64,000 nt of DNA from Centrapalus pauciflorus (taxonomy: Eukaryota > Streptophyta > Magnoliopsida > Asterales > Asteraceae), in contig JAANYP010002097.1 of the NCBI GenBank assembly GCA_020465985.1, positions 42,501 to 106,500 on the forward strand. The letters are read 5' to 3'. The position numbers and the translations under genes were made by a program. Position 1 is the stretch's first letter, and every line of letters starts with the position of its first letter. This document shows, in pieces, positions 34,501-44,199 of the stretch. Below the pieces are notes generated by a model. That model saw nothing but the letters and a program-made list of their open reading frames with translations. It ran no database searches and was not told the origin of the DNA.

Positions 34501-36349
34501 TAATGATGATTTTGTAGTCTATAGTGATGCTTCTAAGATGGGATTAGGCTGTGTGTTGATGCAAAGGGATAAAGTAATTGCCTACGCATCAACGCAGCTA
34601 AAGGCGCATGAGAAGAATTATCCGACGCATGATTTAGAACTTGCAGCCGTGACCTTTGCATTGAAGATTTGGCGGCATTATCTGTATGGGACTAGATGCA
34701 AGTTATATACAGATCACAAAAGTCTGAAGTATATATTTGACCAAAAAGAGCTGAATATGCGTCAAAGGCGATCTATGGAATTGATTAAAGACTATGACTG
34801 TGAGATCCTTTACCATCCAGGTAAAGCAAACATTGTAGCAGATGCCCTAAGCCGCAAAACCGGACAAGACCATTATACCCGATGTTATGCTTTGACTTCA
34901 GTTGTTTTGGAGTCTGCCTTGCCTGAGTCGATTATTGCCGCTCAAACCGAAGCCATTCGGGATGAGAACTTGAAATCTGAACGTATGGTTACATATGTGA
35001 CCCAGCTGACCCTTGATAATCGTGGTCTTAGACGGTTCATGGATAGAATATGGGTTCCCAGACTAGGAGGTATTCGTGATCAAATTCTGTCGGAAGCTCA
35101 TATGTTGAAATTTTCGATACACCCTGGTTCTACTAAAATGTATCAAGACTTGAGGACGGAATATTGGTGGCCTGGAATGAAGAAGGACGTAGGACGATAT
35201 GTAGAAAATTGCATGACTTGTTTACAAGTCAAATCGGAACATCAGAAGCCGTATGGGGAACTACAACCATTGCCAATCCCGGAATGGAAGTGGGACCACA
35301 TAACCATGGACTTTGTGACGAAGCTGCCCAGGACAAAGCGGAATCATGACTCTATATGGGTAATAGTGGATCGACTTACTAAGTCAGCTCATTTCCTACC
35401 CATACGTGAAGATGAACGCCTCGAAAAGTTAGCTGAATTGTACGTAAAGGAAATCATGACTAGACATGGTGTGCCATTGTCTATAGTATCTGACCGTGAC
35501 AGCAGATTTACTTCACGTTTTTGGAAGGCTTTTCAGAATGGACTAGGTACTGAACTTAAGATGAGCACCGCTTATCATCCTGAAACTGACGGGCAAAGTG
35601 AGAGGACGATTTTGACCTTAGAAGATATGTTACGCGCCTGTGTGATTGATCTCGGTGGAAGTTGGGATACTCACCTTCCGTTTGTAGAATTTGCTTACAA
35701 CAATAGTTATCACTTGACTATTGGTATGCCTCCATATCAGCTTTTGTACGGACGACGATGCCGAACTCCAACCTGTTGGAGGGAAACAGGTGAACGCCCG
35801 ATCTCAGGACCAGCCATTTTGCAAGAAGCACATGATCAGCTACAATTGATTCGACAGCGGATACAGACTTCTCAAGACAGACAAAAGAAATATCATGATC
35901 GAAGACGTAAGCCAATTGTGTTCGAGGTGGGTGATAAAGTGTTGTTGAAGGTCTCGCCAAGAAAAGGGATAGTGAGGTTCGGCAAACGGGGGAAGTTGAG
36001 CCCTCGATTTGTGGGTCCTTTTGAAATTCTCGAGCGTATAGGATTGGAAGCCTACAGATTAAAGCTGCCTGCCAAAATGACTGGGATTCATGATGTATTT
36101 CATGTGAGTAATCTTCGAAAGTGTTTAGCTGACGCTGAAGCTGTGATTCCTTGGAAAGACGTGCAAATTGATGAGCAATTGCGATACGAAGAAGAGCCCG
36201 AGCGTATAATCGATCATAAGGTTTCGAAATTGCGCAGCAAGGAAATTCCAATGGTGTTAGTTCAATGGAAATACCATAAGGGATCTGCGCAAACTTGGGA
36301 ACGAGAAGACGAGATTAGGCAGAAGTATCCGAAGTTATTCCTGTTTTAG
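31538..36349 (+). CDS. gag-pol: Gag-pol polyprotein of element 4, intact (1603 aa)
   Basis: A single uninterrupted frame encodes structural Gag, protease, reverse transcriptase, RNase H, integrase and a chromodomain. Seen in order: an acidic/charged N-terminus with a coiled-coil-like stretch (about 45-150); retrotransposon Gag domain (about 200-340); Lys/Ser-rich linker; CCHC knuckles CYCCRQNGHDRSEC and CRNCITLGHHAKDC; protease LFDSGSNLSY (Asp 514); RT FIDD at 848-851; RNase H Asp 997; integrase zinc region, then D1258, D1319 and E1355, with exactly 35 residues between the last two; chromodomain-like segment near 1545-1600. Start chosen at the first ATG after the putative acceptor. Every catalytic residue I checked is present. 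Gag and pol share one frame, so processing by the element's protease is expected. Confidence 0.97.
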   Translation: MADKNPTIAGSSRVDKAADAAADQHKESVHVEDLGTDPENTANDSSSTATPVPPQQAQLIDLVHKLNEDNRRQMQLMMDRNRLQTDMVVEDRFKEIRDLLTKGKAVMQSGEEDQREIDFKRHEEELRLRELKLQELELKYKEEMLAKPKKDRKRKHRHVSSDESETDSSDHHVKVGRECTFVDFKKCGARTFAGSSDPVKAMDWVANVEKAFKLSKCNEEDKVTFATGMLEDGAGRWWKSITNPMSDAMEKSITWDQFKIHLKEKYCPQDVKRQMEKTLLSFQQGTRSVTDYELEFTRLSLLSDHPVDTDERRRDLFVDGLDREIRKFVKSGRPRSYIEAVEIARVGELEIYPERACPFIAKSNKKEKSERAEKKSESSKKGDKQSSKKAKSYAVTSTPKPACPRCKQIHEGKCDPAFVKCYCCRQNGHDRSECPKRSEACRNCITLGHHAKDCTRPRFVPPPASSPQQSVKGSSAPRNQPRSFQMTADEAKETADVVTGTFLVNDMPALILFDSGSNLSYVSEKFAKQFDFAPVMLPAPLDIETASSNFMTVNRVFRSCKLVIDDLSSDIDLIPMWIREFDVIIGMDWLMMNNAEILCAKRIIRIRTPEGSERYVYGDRKTRDLGLISVMKARKCLTKGCSAYLAYAIDAKEVKKTLSEVPVVQEFPDVFPDDISGLPPDRQIEFHIDLVPGAAPIAKAPYRLAPNEMKEMMSQLQELLEKGFIRPSTSPWGAPVVFVKKKDGTFRMCIDYRELNKVTIKNRYPLPRIDDLFDQLQGASYFSKIDLRSGYHQLKVFESDVPKTAFRTRYGHFEFLVMPFGLTNAPAAFMDLMNRVCRPMLDKSVIVFIDDILIYSKSESDHAMHLRELLELLRKERLYAKFSKCEFWLRQVQFLGHIVSGEGIAVDPSKVDAVQKWEAPKNVSEVRSFLGLAGYYRRFIRDFSKIAVPLTSLTKKEVKFEWNESQDRAFETLKRKLIEAPVLALPEGNDDFVVYSDASKMGLGCVLMQRDKVIAYASTQLKAHEKNYPTHDLELAAVTFALKIWRHYLYGTRCKLYTDHKSLKYIFDQKELNMRQRRSMELIKDYDCEILYHPGKANIVADALSRKTGQDHYTRCYALTSVVLESALPESIIAAQTEAIRDENLKSERMVTYVTQLTLDNRGLRRFMDRIWVPRLGGIRDQILSEAHMLKFSIHPGSTKMYQDLRTEYWWPGMKKDVGRYVENCMTCLQVKSEHQKPYGELQPLPIPEWKWDHITMDFVTKLPRTKRNHDSIWVIVDRLTKSAHFLPIREDERLEKLAELYVKEIMTRHGVPLSIVSDRDSRFTSRFWKAFQNGLGTELKMSTAYHPETDGQSERTILTLEDMLRACVIDLGGSWDTHLPFVEFAYNNSYHLTIGMPPYQLLYGRRCRTPTCWRETGERPISGPAILQEAHDQLQLIRQRIQTSQDRQKKYHDRRRKPIVFEVGDKVLLKVSPRKGIVRFGKRGKLSPRFVGPFEILERIGLEAYRLKLPAKMTGIHDVFHVSNLRKCLADAEAVIPWKDVQIDEQLRYEEEPERIIDHKVSKLRSKEIPMVLVQWKYHKGSAQTWEREDEIRQKYPKLFLF

Positions 36350-36374
36350 TCGATTCCGAGGACGGAATCAATTT

Positions 36375-36387
36375 AACGGGGGAAGAT
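36375..36387 (+). promoter_or_regulatory. Polypurine tract, element 4
   Basis: aacgggggaagat lies directly before the TG of the 3' LTR. Confidence 0.88.
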
Positions 36388-38736
36388 TGTAACAGCCCGT
36401 AATTTATTAAATACAAATTACAGCAACAGACTTTGGATAATAAAGCAATTTTATCCAAATATTAGTAATTAACCGAAATCATGAATCTTAAATAGTTAAT
36501 TATATTAAGTCATAATTAATTATGAAAAGTTGCCCCAAATTTGCTGAAATAAAGTTAATAATCAAAATTCAGCTACTTGACAAATTAAAGACTAAAAGTG
36601 ACGAAACGGACTAAAATGAATAAAAATGTGACTAAAAGACAAATATGCAAATCGGATTGTTGGGAATAAAAGTTGGTCAATTCCGGAAAATTCAGTAGAA
36701 AATCTGATTTTCCCTATTTTCCTATAAATAGGGCATTCCTTCTCATTTCATGAGTTTGGAAACCTTGAACTCTCTCACTTTCTCTCTCTAAGACTTCTCC
36801 TTCTCTCTAGAATTTCTCCCAAACGATCCGTCGGATTCTCGTGATTTATACGCCATCGGTTAGAGATCGTCGAGCTCTACACGAATCTATCATTGCATGT
36901 TAGATTTCGTCCGGATTTAAGGTAAAATCGACCATCTTTCTGACTTTTATTTCGGTTTTTGTTGAGCAAATTCGAGTTTGCTCAAAACCCCTTCATTCGA
37001 AGCTGATTTACTCTCGTTTAGGACTTGTTTTTGCTTGGAAATCATCTATAGTCAAAGGATATAGCTTGGACGAAGGTTAGTATCTATTTTTCCGTCATTT
37101 ATGTTCATGTTTAGTAGCTAAAACCTGGAAAAAACGTTGAACATGAAGAACAGATTCGAAAAATCCTTGTTTAGACTCGAATGTGTGATATTTTCAAATC
37201 TAACCCCTAGATTCGAAGGGTTATGGTTTCGAATCTAATCCCTAGACTCGAAGGGGTGCTGATTTCGAATCTAACTCCCTAGAATCTATGCCTAGTTCGA
37301 ATCTATCCTAGAATCTATGCCTAGTTCGAATCTATCCTAGAATATATGCCTAGTTCGAATCTATCTCCATAGATTCGAAATAAGGCTATTCGAATATGTC
37401 TCCCTATATTTGAATCTGGTTTAATTCCAAGTCAAAAATATAAATTCCTAAATCAGATTAAGTTATTAAACAACTTATTTTAATTGAAAGTGTCCTTGGA
37501 TTATGGTAAAACTCACAAGTTCAAGATGCATAACTATATTATGCACAAATAAATTAACAGACTCTGTACGAACCCTTAGAATGTGTATGTCCTGTTTCAC
37601 CTTGCTAAGTAATACGTTTGGCTTTGTTTCAAGGCCATATATACATCTGTAATTAGATGGATCGTATTAATCTGATAAGAATAGACTCACCTTGGGACGA
37701 TAGGAACTACCTCAGACTCGACAGTAGAAATAACAATAACCTGAATATATAACTAGGGTTATATAGATTATGACACAGACTTGACATTAATATGCCAGAC
37801 TTGAAACTGAACTGCAGGAAACCGCCGATTTGACAGAGTAAATTGAACCGCTTAATTCGTTAAGCATTATCTGACTACGGACCACTGTGAGTGACAGATT
37901 TCATTGAATTACTTGCATATGTTTCGATACTTATTGGTGAATGTCATTGACTGTATGGAAACTTCCGATTGTTGCTGCATGTTTCTTTAATACTATATTG
38001 TATCATAGAAACGTATTTTGACATTACTGAAGCTTGACACTTGAATTGCCTTGATTGCATGTCCACTTTTACATTTTATGTAAACACTTATCATGCTTAC
38101 TGCTTACTTGACTGTTCATATATTTGCCGCTGCATACTGCATTATCCGACAGGACCGAATGTGAGATCTCCATTCACAGGAGGGAATTCTGCAGATTCCT
38201 TTCCTATTTGACTTGTTTCCATACATTTCCCGTAGGGCTTCGGCCTTACACAGGGGAATACAAACTGGGTTGTCTCCCAACCTTTTTGCCGTCTCTGACG
38301 TAGTGACTTGCCGACAGGAGCTGATAGTATGTTATATGTGTGTGGTAACTAATGGAACTCTGTTTACTCACTAAGCAACGTTAGCTTACTCTGTCATGAC
38401 AACTCTTTTTACAGGAAAAGCTGATAAAGGCAAGACCATAGCAGGTAGTTCGTCCCAAGCTAAGTGAATCTGGACTTTGATGAATAGCAGACTTTTGGGA
38501 CTTTTGTTGACGCCTATTTTGAAAAGATGATGCGGTCTCGGGTAGCTTGTTCAGTCTTCCGCACTCTGATTGAAGATTTAGAAGCTAGTTTAGACCACCA
38601 TTTGATCTTTAATATATATTGTTGTAATTAAGTAATCAGGCAGATGGACTTGTGGTATCAAACAATTAGTAATATTTATTACTTAATGGAATGAAATTTT
38701 ATGATGTGTACTGTTTGTGGTAACTTGGATGTTACA
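36388..38736 (+). repeat. 3' LTR of element 4
   Basis: Near-identical to 28808-31184. Differences by eye include a/t at 36541, g/a at 37053 and 37196, c/t near 37759, a/t near 38350, and one extra t in ctcttttta. Confidence 0.96.
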
Positions 38737-38861
38737 AATTGGACTTTGGCCCCTTGAATTTTTATACAAAGAAAATACCTTAGAAATAAATTACAAGTCA
38801 AAACATTCTATAAATAATTATTACAAAATAATTCCCCAAGGTCGAAATTTAATATCTAACA
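38737..38861 (-). repeat. Truncated 3' LTR of copia B
   Basis: Matches the first part of the 5' LTR (52504-52628) closely. It breaks off at gaattgg, next to the end of copia A's LTR and element 4's duplicated target. The remaining 228 bp are not in the window. Confidence 0.88.
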
Positions 38862-38876
38862 ATCTCCCCCTTTTCG
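38862..38876 (-). promoter_or_regulatory. Polypurine tract, copia B 3' end
   Basis: The minus strand reads AAAAGGGGGAGAT immediately before TGTTAG. Confidence 0.85.
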
Positions 38877-38955
38877 ATCATTGTGGCGGGCCCGGAACTC
38901 TGGCATGATCAGTGGTTTCACGGAGGCCAAGGATGACATCAAATCGTCTAACCAC

Positions 38956-41900
38956 TTACCTCATATGTAGCCGTTCGTTCAAGTATTCGTTGCCGCTGAG
39001 GATGTCTTGTATCTCCTTTGGTGAGCGTCTGAGTTCTGGATTTGGTTGAGCATCGAATTCTTGTATTCTTCTTGTAAGTTCAACTCTAACCATTCTGATT
39101 GTTCCATCGAAGTAACAAGGGAGATCCTCGAAGCACATGAATCTTTTATGCCCTCGTTGGTTCAAAAAAATAACTCCTGGGCCTCCTCTGAATATAACTC
39201 TATAGGCAGGATGATGATCAAGCAGGAAGTTGTCTTGCTCAGGGGCTCATAAACCGACTTTGACCAGCGCGCTCTTTATAGCCATTTGGAAATCTCTTAA
39301 GCACATGACGATCGAGCGGCGGTTCATGCTTCGTGTAAGTGCGGCTAAGGCGGTCATGCGAGACAGACGTTGTTTGATTCGATGTTTCAGTCTCTCGTGC
39401 AAAAACTCGATGTCGTCCACATTTACAAAGTCTAAGTCATTCTTATAAAACTCCTCAACGGTGCCATCTACTCTTTTTACTTGAAAGGCTGGATAAAAAA
39501 CTTTTTCTCTTTTGCACATTGTGATGCTGAGAAGCTTCTTTATCTTAGACTTAGATACTTTAGACCTCCTCTCCTTGAGCATTACCTGATTGTACTCGGC
39601 CTGTTCAGCTATAGATACATTTGTAAGTTCCATCAGTAGGCGCCTGCTAAACGACCCAGGCTTCTTCCTAAAAACCATCTTGAACCTTTCTTCCAGAAAA
39701 GGGTTCTGGAAATGCTCTATAGGGAACTTCTGCAAAAATTCTTTCAGGCCCTGGACAGGGGGATCTTCTATCTCAGATGACTTAGCTTCAAGAAGTTTGA
39801 AGATTTTTCCCCTACGTTCTTGCCTCAACTCTTCTTTCAGCTCTGGTGGCAGAGAGTGTACGCCACCTTTCGTGTACCAATTAACCCAGTAAAGATCACT
39901 GTCGTCATGAATACCAGGCTGCTCAAGAGGCTCATCAAATCTGTCTACACGCCTAGTTCCTGAGGGTCCTGGTTGTTGGGTTTGTGGTTGTGTACATCTT
40001 GGACTTGGGGAGGACTTTGAGTTCTTGGAGGGCTTTGGACTAGAGGGGATTCTTTTAGAGTGGAGGGAGCTTGAATGGAGGATAGGATTTCTTATTGTGC
40101 AACAGGGGGCAGGGAGTTTAGGAATTCGAATGATGATGATATTTTTGTGGTGACTCGGGCTCAGGTTTTGGGATGATAAAGGGATGGTCGTCATCAGTAT
40201 CGGAGTCAGAATCAGACACCAATATGATTTCAACCTTTTCGTGAACAAGTTCAAATTCAACCATAGCTGACATCGGATCCAACAGAGCCGGACCTTCAAC
40301 CAGTGGCTCGTCATCTAACATCTACATCTCCTGAGCCTCATATCTCTGATCCCTTGACCCTTGTATCTCGACTCCCTCAAATTCAGCTCCCCCTTCAATT
40401 ATGATGAGGTCCTCAGACTGAGTCTTTCTACGTTTCTCCCCCTCATGGCGATCAGGGTCGTCCTGATCGTCATGTTTTCTTTTTTGTGACTTAGCCTGTG
40501 GACGACATTGCAGCTCCATTACCACAGACTCAAGACGGTCCATTCTAGAGTTGAGCTGCTCCTGGACTTGAAGAATTAATCTGGTTTGCGCGTCTATTTT
40601 GTCTGAAAGCTCCTGAATCAGTAATTGGACTGAACGGGTCCCTGGTGGACGCAGATCCTCAGAAGCGACACCCTTACCCTTGATAAAGGAGAGTAGGGCG
40701 GTATGTCGTTCTTCGGTAGCCTCCTTGTGGGTGACCAGGACAGCCTGGGTAACAACTCCGGCAGCACGTAAAACAGCCTCCTTGTGGGTGACCAGGGCAG
40801 CCTGGGTAACAACTCCGGCAGCACGTAAAACTGCCGTTAACATCTGAAGATTGATTTCGAGATGGCCTGAAGTGGATGGCATAGATGAAGCCGCTCCACG
40901 TCTTCCTTCCATCACTTCTGGCTCCACAGTGGGATGCTCAGATCCGGAAGTTTGAGGAGCTGCCACGAAGGCAGCTCGTTGAGGGGACGCCACGGAGGCG
41001 TCGTGCGTTGTGTGTGGGAGTGGGGAGTGAGCTGTGGGCGAAGGAAATATGGTCACTTGGGGCGACATGTGACCTAATTCAACACCACGACTCTCCGAAT
41101 GAGAGGGTGATGGCGTATGTGGTATATCCTCATGGAATGAAGTAGCGCCCTTTTGAGAGGACGCTAAGTGGGTGGTGGGGGTAGATCGACCATTGGACTG
41201 ATTGTCTTATGGTGGGTTGTCCGGCAAATAGGGCTTAAGTTGCCTCGGATGTTGCCTCGATCCCTAGTAAAACAGAGACGGACCTTTCAGAGTTCGCCTT
41301 CTCTGCTTCCTCACCCTCTACACCCTCTCTCTCAAGCACAGTCTCCCTCTCACCCAAACCCATTGATTGCTGAGCTTCCACCTCATCTCCCACAGCTTCA
41401 CTCGCTCTTGCCTCACCTTCGGATTGGGTAGGCTCAGTCGGATATGACCGAGCCTCATCCGGATATAATTCCCTCATATAAGCCCTTACCCTTCCTGATT
41501 GCACTGCCCTCTGAAGAAGGGACAGTGGAATTGTCATTACCGGGACTGTGGGAGCCCCCTTCGGAAGGTTCAGCTTTTGTATTGCAGCTGTCATATACAC
41601 ATCTGCCTCGGGACGCTCATGTATGTCATCGTCGTTGTCCATAGCATATTGTATGATTAACTTTAAAAAGCACTGGAGAGGAATGTATTTGCGTCCACGG
41701 TTTGTGCTCCTCTCCAGGTTGACTCTCTTTAACTCTTCGAACAGAAACGCAGCATAGTCATAGTGTCTGTCATAGGCGAACTCTGCGAACATGGCAAGAA
41801 CTTGAATGGATGCTGAGTCATTGCCAACATGTTTGGCAGTGAAGCACTTGTTTATGATATCGAAGAGAACCCTCCAGTGTGCCTGAAGGTTCTTGGTACG

Positions 41901-42374
41901 GAAGTCTGATGGCTTGGTTAGTGGACCATCATATCCCAGTGATTTTATTTCATTTAAGGTTTCGAGGGGAGAAGGGATTGGGGCAAAATGAAGGAGGTTT
42001 AGGAAATAGGCTTCGGCTGGGAGGCGTAGAAAATGACGGATGGCTGCGGTGGTGATTTTGACTGGGACACAGTCGATGGTGGAAGTGAAGTATGGTTTGG
42101 CATCAGCTACAAATTTAAGATGATGCCAGAACTCTTGGAGGTAAATCTGGGGAACGGAGGTGGCTGTGGAAAGTGAGTACTAGATTGGGTGGTTTTTAAG
42201 AATATCAAAGGTAATATTCTCGGTTTCGCGGTTGAGAATTGATACGTCAAGCTGCCAATTATGTGCAAAGAACTTGACGTACTCGGATTGGGGTAATATG
42301 GATTCTTCGGGTAGTTGGGCGTTGTTATTCAGGATTGGGGAATGGGGCATGGTTAAGGCGACTGGGGGATCCAT
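38956..42374 (-). pseudogene. Accessory ORF (ORF3) downstream of pol, copia B
   Basis: Begins MDPPVALTMPHSPILNNN. The N-terminal domain includes NHPI*YSLSTATSVPQIYLQE, IDCVPVKITTAAIRHFLRLP and YIPLQCFLKLIIQYAMDNDD, related in layout to the copia A ORF. Then come acidic and Ser/Pro-rich stretches, a 57-bp tandem duplication, a coiled coil (IQELSDKIDAQTRLILQVQE), a basic KSQKRKHDD/EKRRKT cluster that could be a nuclear signal, and VEIILVSDSDSDTDDD. A globular C-terminal part follows (YWVNWYTKGGVHSLPPELKE, DLPCYFDGTIRMVRVEL). Damage: TAG at 42180, a frameshift between 41240 and 41070, a TAG at 40322, a frameshift near 40100 and a stop at 39247. About 1140 codons in all. Function unknown; often called env-like by position only. 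Confidence 0.8.
40722..40836 (-). repeat. 57-bp tandem duplication within the copia B accessory ORF
   Basis: Two adjacent copies encode AVLRAAGVVTQAALVTHKE and AVLRAAGVVTQAVLVTHKE, differing by one residue. It is in frame, so the ORF was not broken by it. Confidence 0.93.
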
Positions 42375-42379
42375 GAGTC

Positions 42380-43265
42380 CTGTAAAGATGCATCAAAGTT
42401 AGAATAGACGACTTAGAGGATAAGGCATTGATACTAAGTCTGGGATAAGGGTGAAATAGAAACTGTCTGTTCTATTTAAACCATTGGGTCTTTATTAGTA
42501 AAATGAGAATTCTACTGAATACAGTCCAAAGTCAATCGTTAAGAGACCAATGTTAGAACAGACATTTTCACTCAAACACTGACCTTAACTCTAACCAATG
42601 GTGCACAGGACTGAAAATTTTTTTGGATTTTTGATTTATAATAAAAATGAAAAAATGGAAAAATTGATAAAAAATATGCTAAGTGTTGAATTTTGGGTGG
42701 GCCGAATTCGGATGAACAGTGCAACCGAATTCGGTTCAGTTCGAAATCCCAACGATGCATGAATTTGAAAAGAACACGTCAGAATTCAGATGGGCTCTGA
42801 ATTTGGATGGGGACCGAATTCGGGTACAAACCGACTTCGGTTGCACAGTGAATGAGACTTAGAAAAAAATAACTGAAAACTTTGAACATGCTGAGGAGGA
42901 CTGAATTCGGATGCACAGTGGTCCGAATTCGGTCATGATAGTTGGAAACTTTTGAAAATTTTCTAAGTATTTCATCCGAATTTGGGGGGTGGCCGGTCAG
43001 AATTCGGATGAACCTAATTCCAACAGTATCAGTTCATGTTCATGCAAAGTGCTACGTGAACAGTTAAAAATGACAAAAATGCATGAAAATGTAGATCCTA
43101 GTCTACAAACATGTAAATAATATTTTGTTTAACTACAACAAGTTAAAAAGAACAGATTTAAGGTCCTAAAACTAGCAAAAACCGAAACATTATAACTAAA
43201 AATATTTGAAAATCAAACACACAAACTAGGAAGTTAAAAGCTGAAATAAAGGTGAAAACTGTTAC
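42380..43265 (-). other. Putative leader intron before the copia B accessory ORF
   Basis: Minus-strand donor CACTACAAG|GTAACAG; acceptor TGCATCTTTACAG|GACTC lies 5 nt before the ATG at 42374. The 886-nt interval is AT-rich, without ORFs, and holds the CCGAATTCGG-type array at 42700-43020. Confidence 0.55.
42700..43020. repeat. CCGAATTCGG palindrome array (second site), copia B
   Basis: About nine copies or near-copies of (a)ccgaattcgg(atg), e.g. near 42702, 42724, 42818, 42920 and 43005. The same word set recurs in the gag leader of this element at 51345-51620. Confidence 0.8.
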
Positions 43266-43442
43266 CTTGTAGTGCCGTAGACGAAAAACGCAAGAAAAAC
43301 AAAGTAAAACGGTAACCCGAGAAGCTTGAGAAGACGAAAATGGTGGAATGGGCGATGGTCTGCGATGGTTAAGAGAGGAAGAAGAAGGAAATGGAAATAT
43401 CTTGAAGAAGAAGTAAACGGTGGGTTGACTGTTTGACCCGCC

Positions 43443-43454
43443 CCTTTTTAAAGG
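43443..43454 (-). promoter_or_regulatory. Putative internal promoter (TTTAAAAAGG box) for the copia B accessory ORF
   Basis: The minus strand reads CCTTTAAAAAGGGGCGGG. A CT-rich leader (TTTCCTTCTTCTTCCTCTC) follows, and 178 nt later the donor of the putative intron. TTTAAA is a non-canonical TATA. Confidence 0.42.
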
Positions 43455-43856
43455 AGAGCGGGTCGGGTCACCTGATGAGGATCCGCGCCCAATAGGAGTA
43501 TGGGCCACCGGTCTTCAACAAAACAAACAAAAAAAATATGGGCCTTAACAAAATAAACAAAAAAATATGGGCCTTAAAAAAAAAAACAAAAAAAAAAACC
43601 AAAAAGTTTAAACAAAATTTTGGCCAATTAAACAAACTCTTTTTGTATTTTTCTTTGAAACTAAAATAAGTAAATTCAAAATAAAAATATTTTTGTGATT
43701 TTCTTTAACAACTATTTAGAACAAATAAAATCCTTTTGTGATTTTCTGACTGATTATATATATTGAACTTTTAAAATCTAAAAATTAACCATCCTAAAAT
43801 TTAAAATTATAGAGAAGATAAAAAGAACAAAAATTATAAAAACTAACATCCTAATA

Positions 43857-43872
43857 ATACTCCCCCTCAAAT
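43857..43872 (-). promoter_or_regulatory. Internal polypurine tract after pol, copia B
   Basis: The minus strand reads TTTGAGGGGGAGTATT, some 350 bp after pol and 5 kb before the true 3' LTR. It has the form of a copia polypurine tract. Confidence 0.55.
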
Positions 43873-44199
43873 AAACACCTAATCTCTTCTTTTTCTTTTT
43901 CAGATTAATTTCTTGAACCTATTTAGCTTTATAGTTACAGACAACCCTGGATTAATTTTGCGTCCCACTCAGTGATGAACAATTGACACAGCAATTTGTT
44001 AGGAACATTAATTATTAAAGATGTACATAGATAAGGAAATATTGAGATTTAATTTTATGACACAACCCTTAAATTTAAATAACAGATAATTTCTAAAAAT
44101 AAAGGAATTTCAAACTATCATGTTTGAAATAAAATTATTTTAGACAATGTCTGACATTTAACTAGAAGGTGGGTTCAACATGCCGATATGGGATTCTAA

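Larger units (their letters stand above)
28808..38736 (+). mobile_element. Element 4: young, apparently intact Ty3/gypsy (Tekay-type) retrotransposon
   Basis: LTRs of 2377 and 2349 bp start TGTAACAGCCCG and end GGATGTTACA. They are flanked by the 5-bp duplication aattg (28803-28807 and 38737-38741). A perfect tRNA-iMet site, an uninterrupted 1603-codon gag-pol and a clean polypurine tract are present. I count about nine substitutions between the LTRs (roughly 0.4%), one single-base indel, and one extra 29-bp tandem unit in the 5' LTR. It inserted just beyond the 3' end of copia A, next to the remnant LTR of copia B. It could be autonomous. Confidence 0.97.

Noticed and set aside
35718..36251. 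177-codon ORF opposite the element 4 integrase
   Set aside because: It lies wholly inside the conserved gag-pol coding sequence on the other strand and shows no recognisable protein features.
43158..43508. 116-codon ORF at the copia B internal promoter as a gene
   Set aside because: It spans the predicted TATA-like box, leader and donor, and has no similarity to element proteins. Leader sequence is the better reading, though a small leader peptide cannot be excluded.
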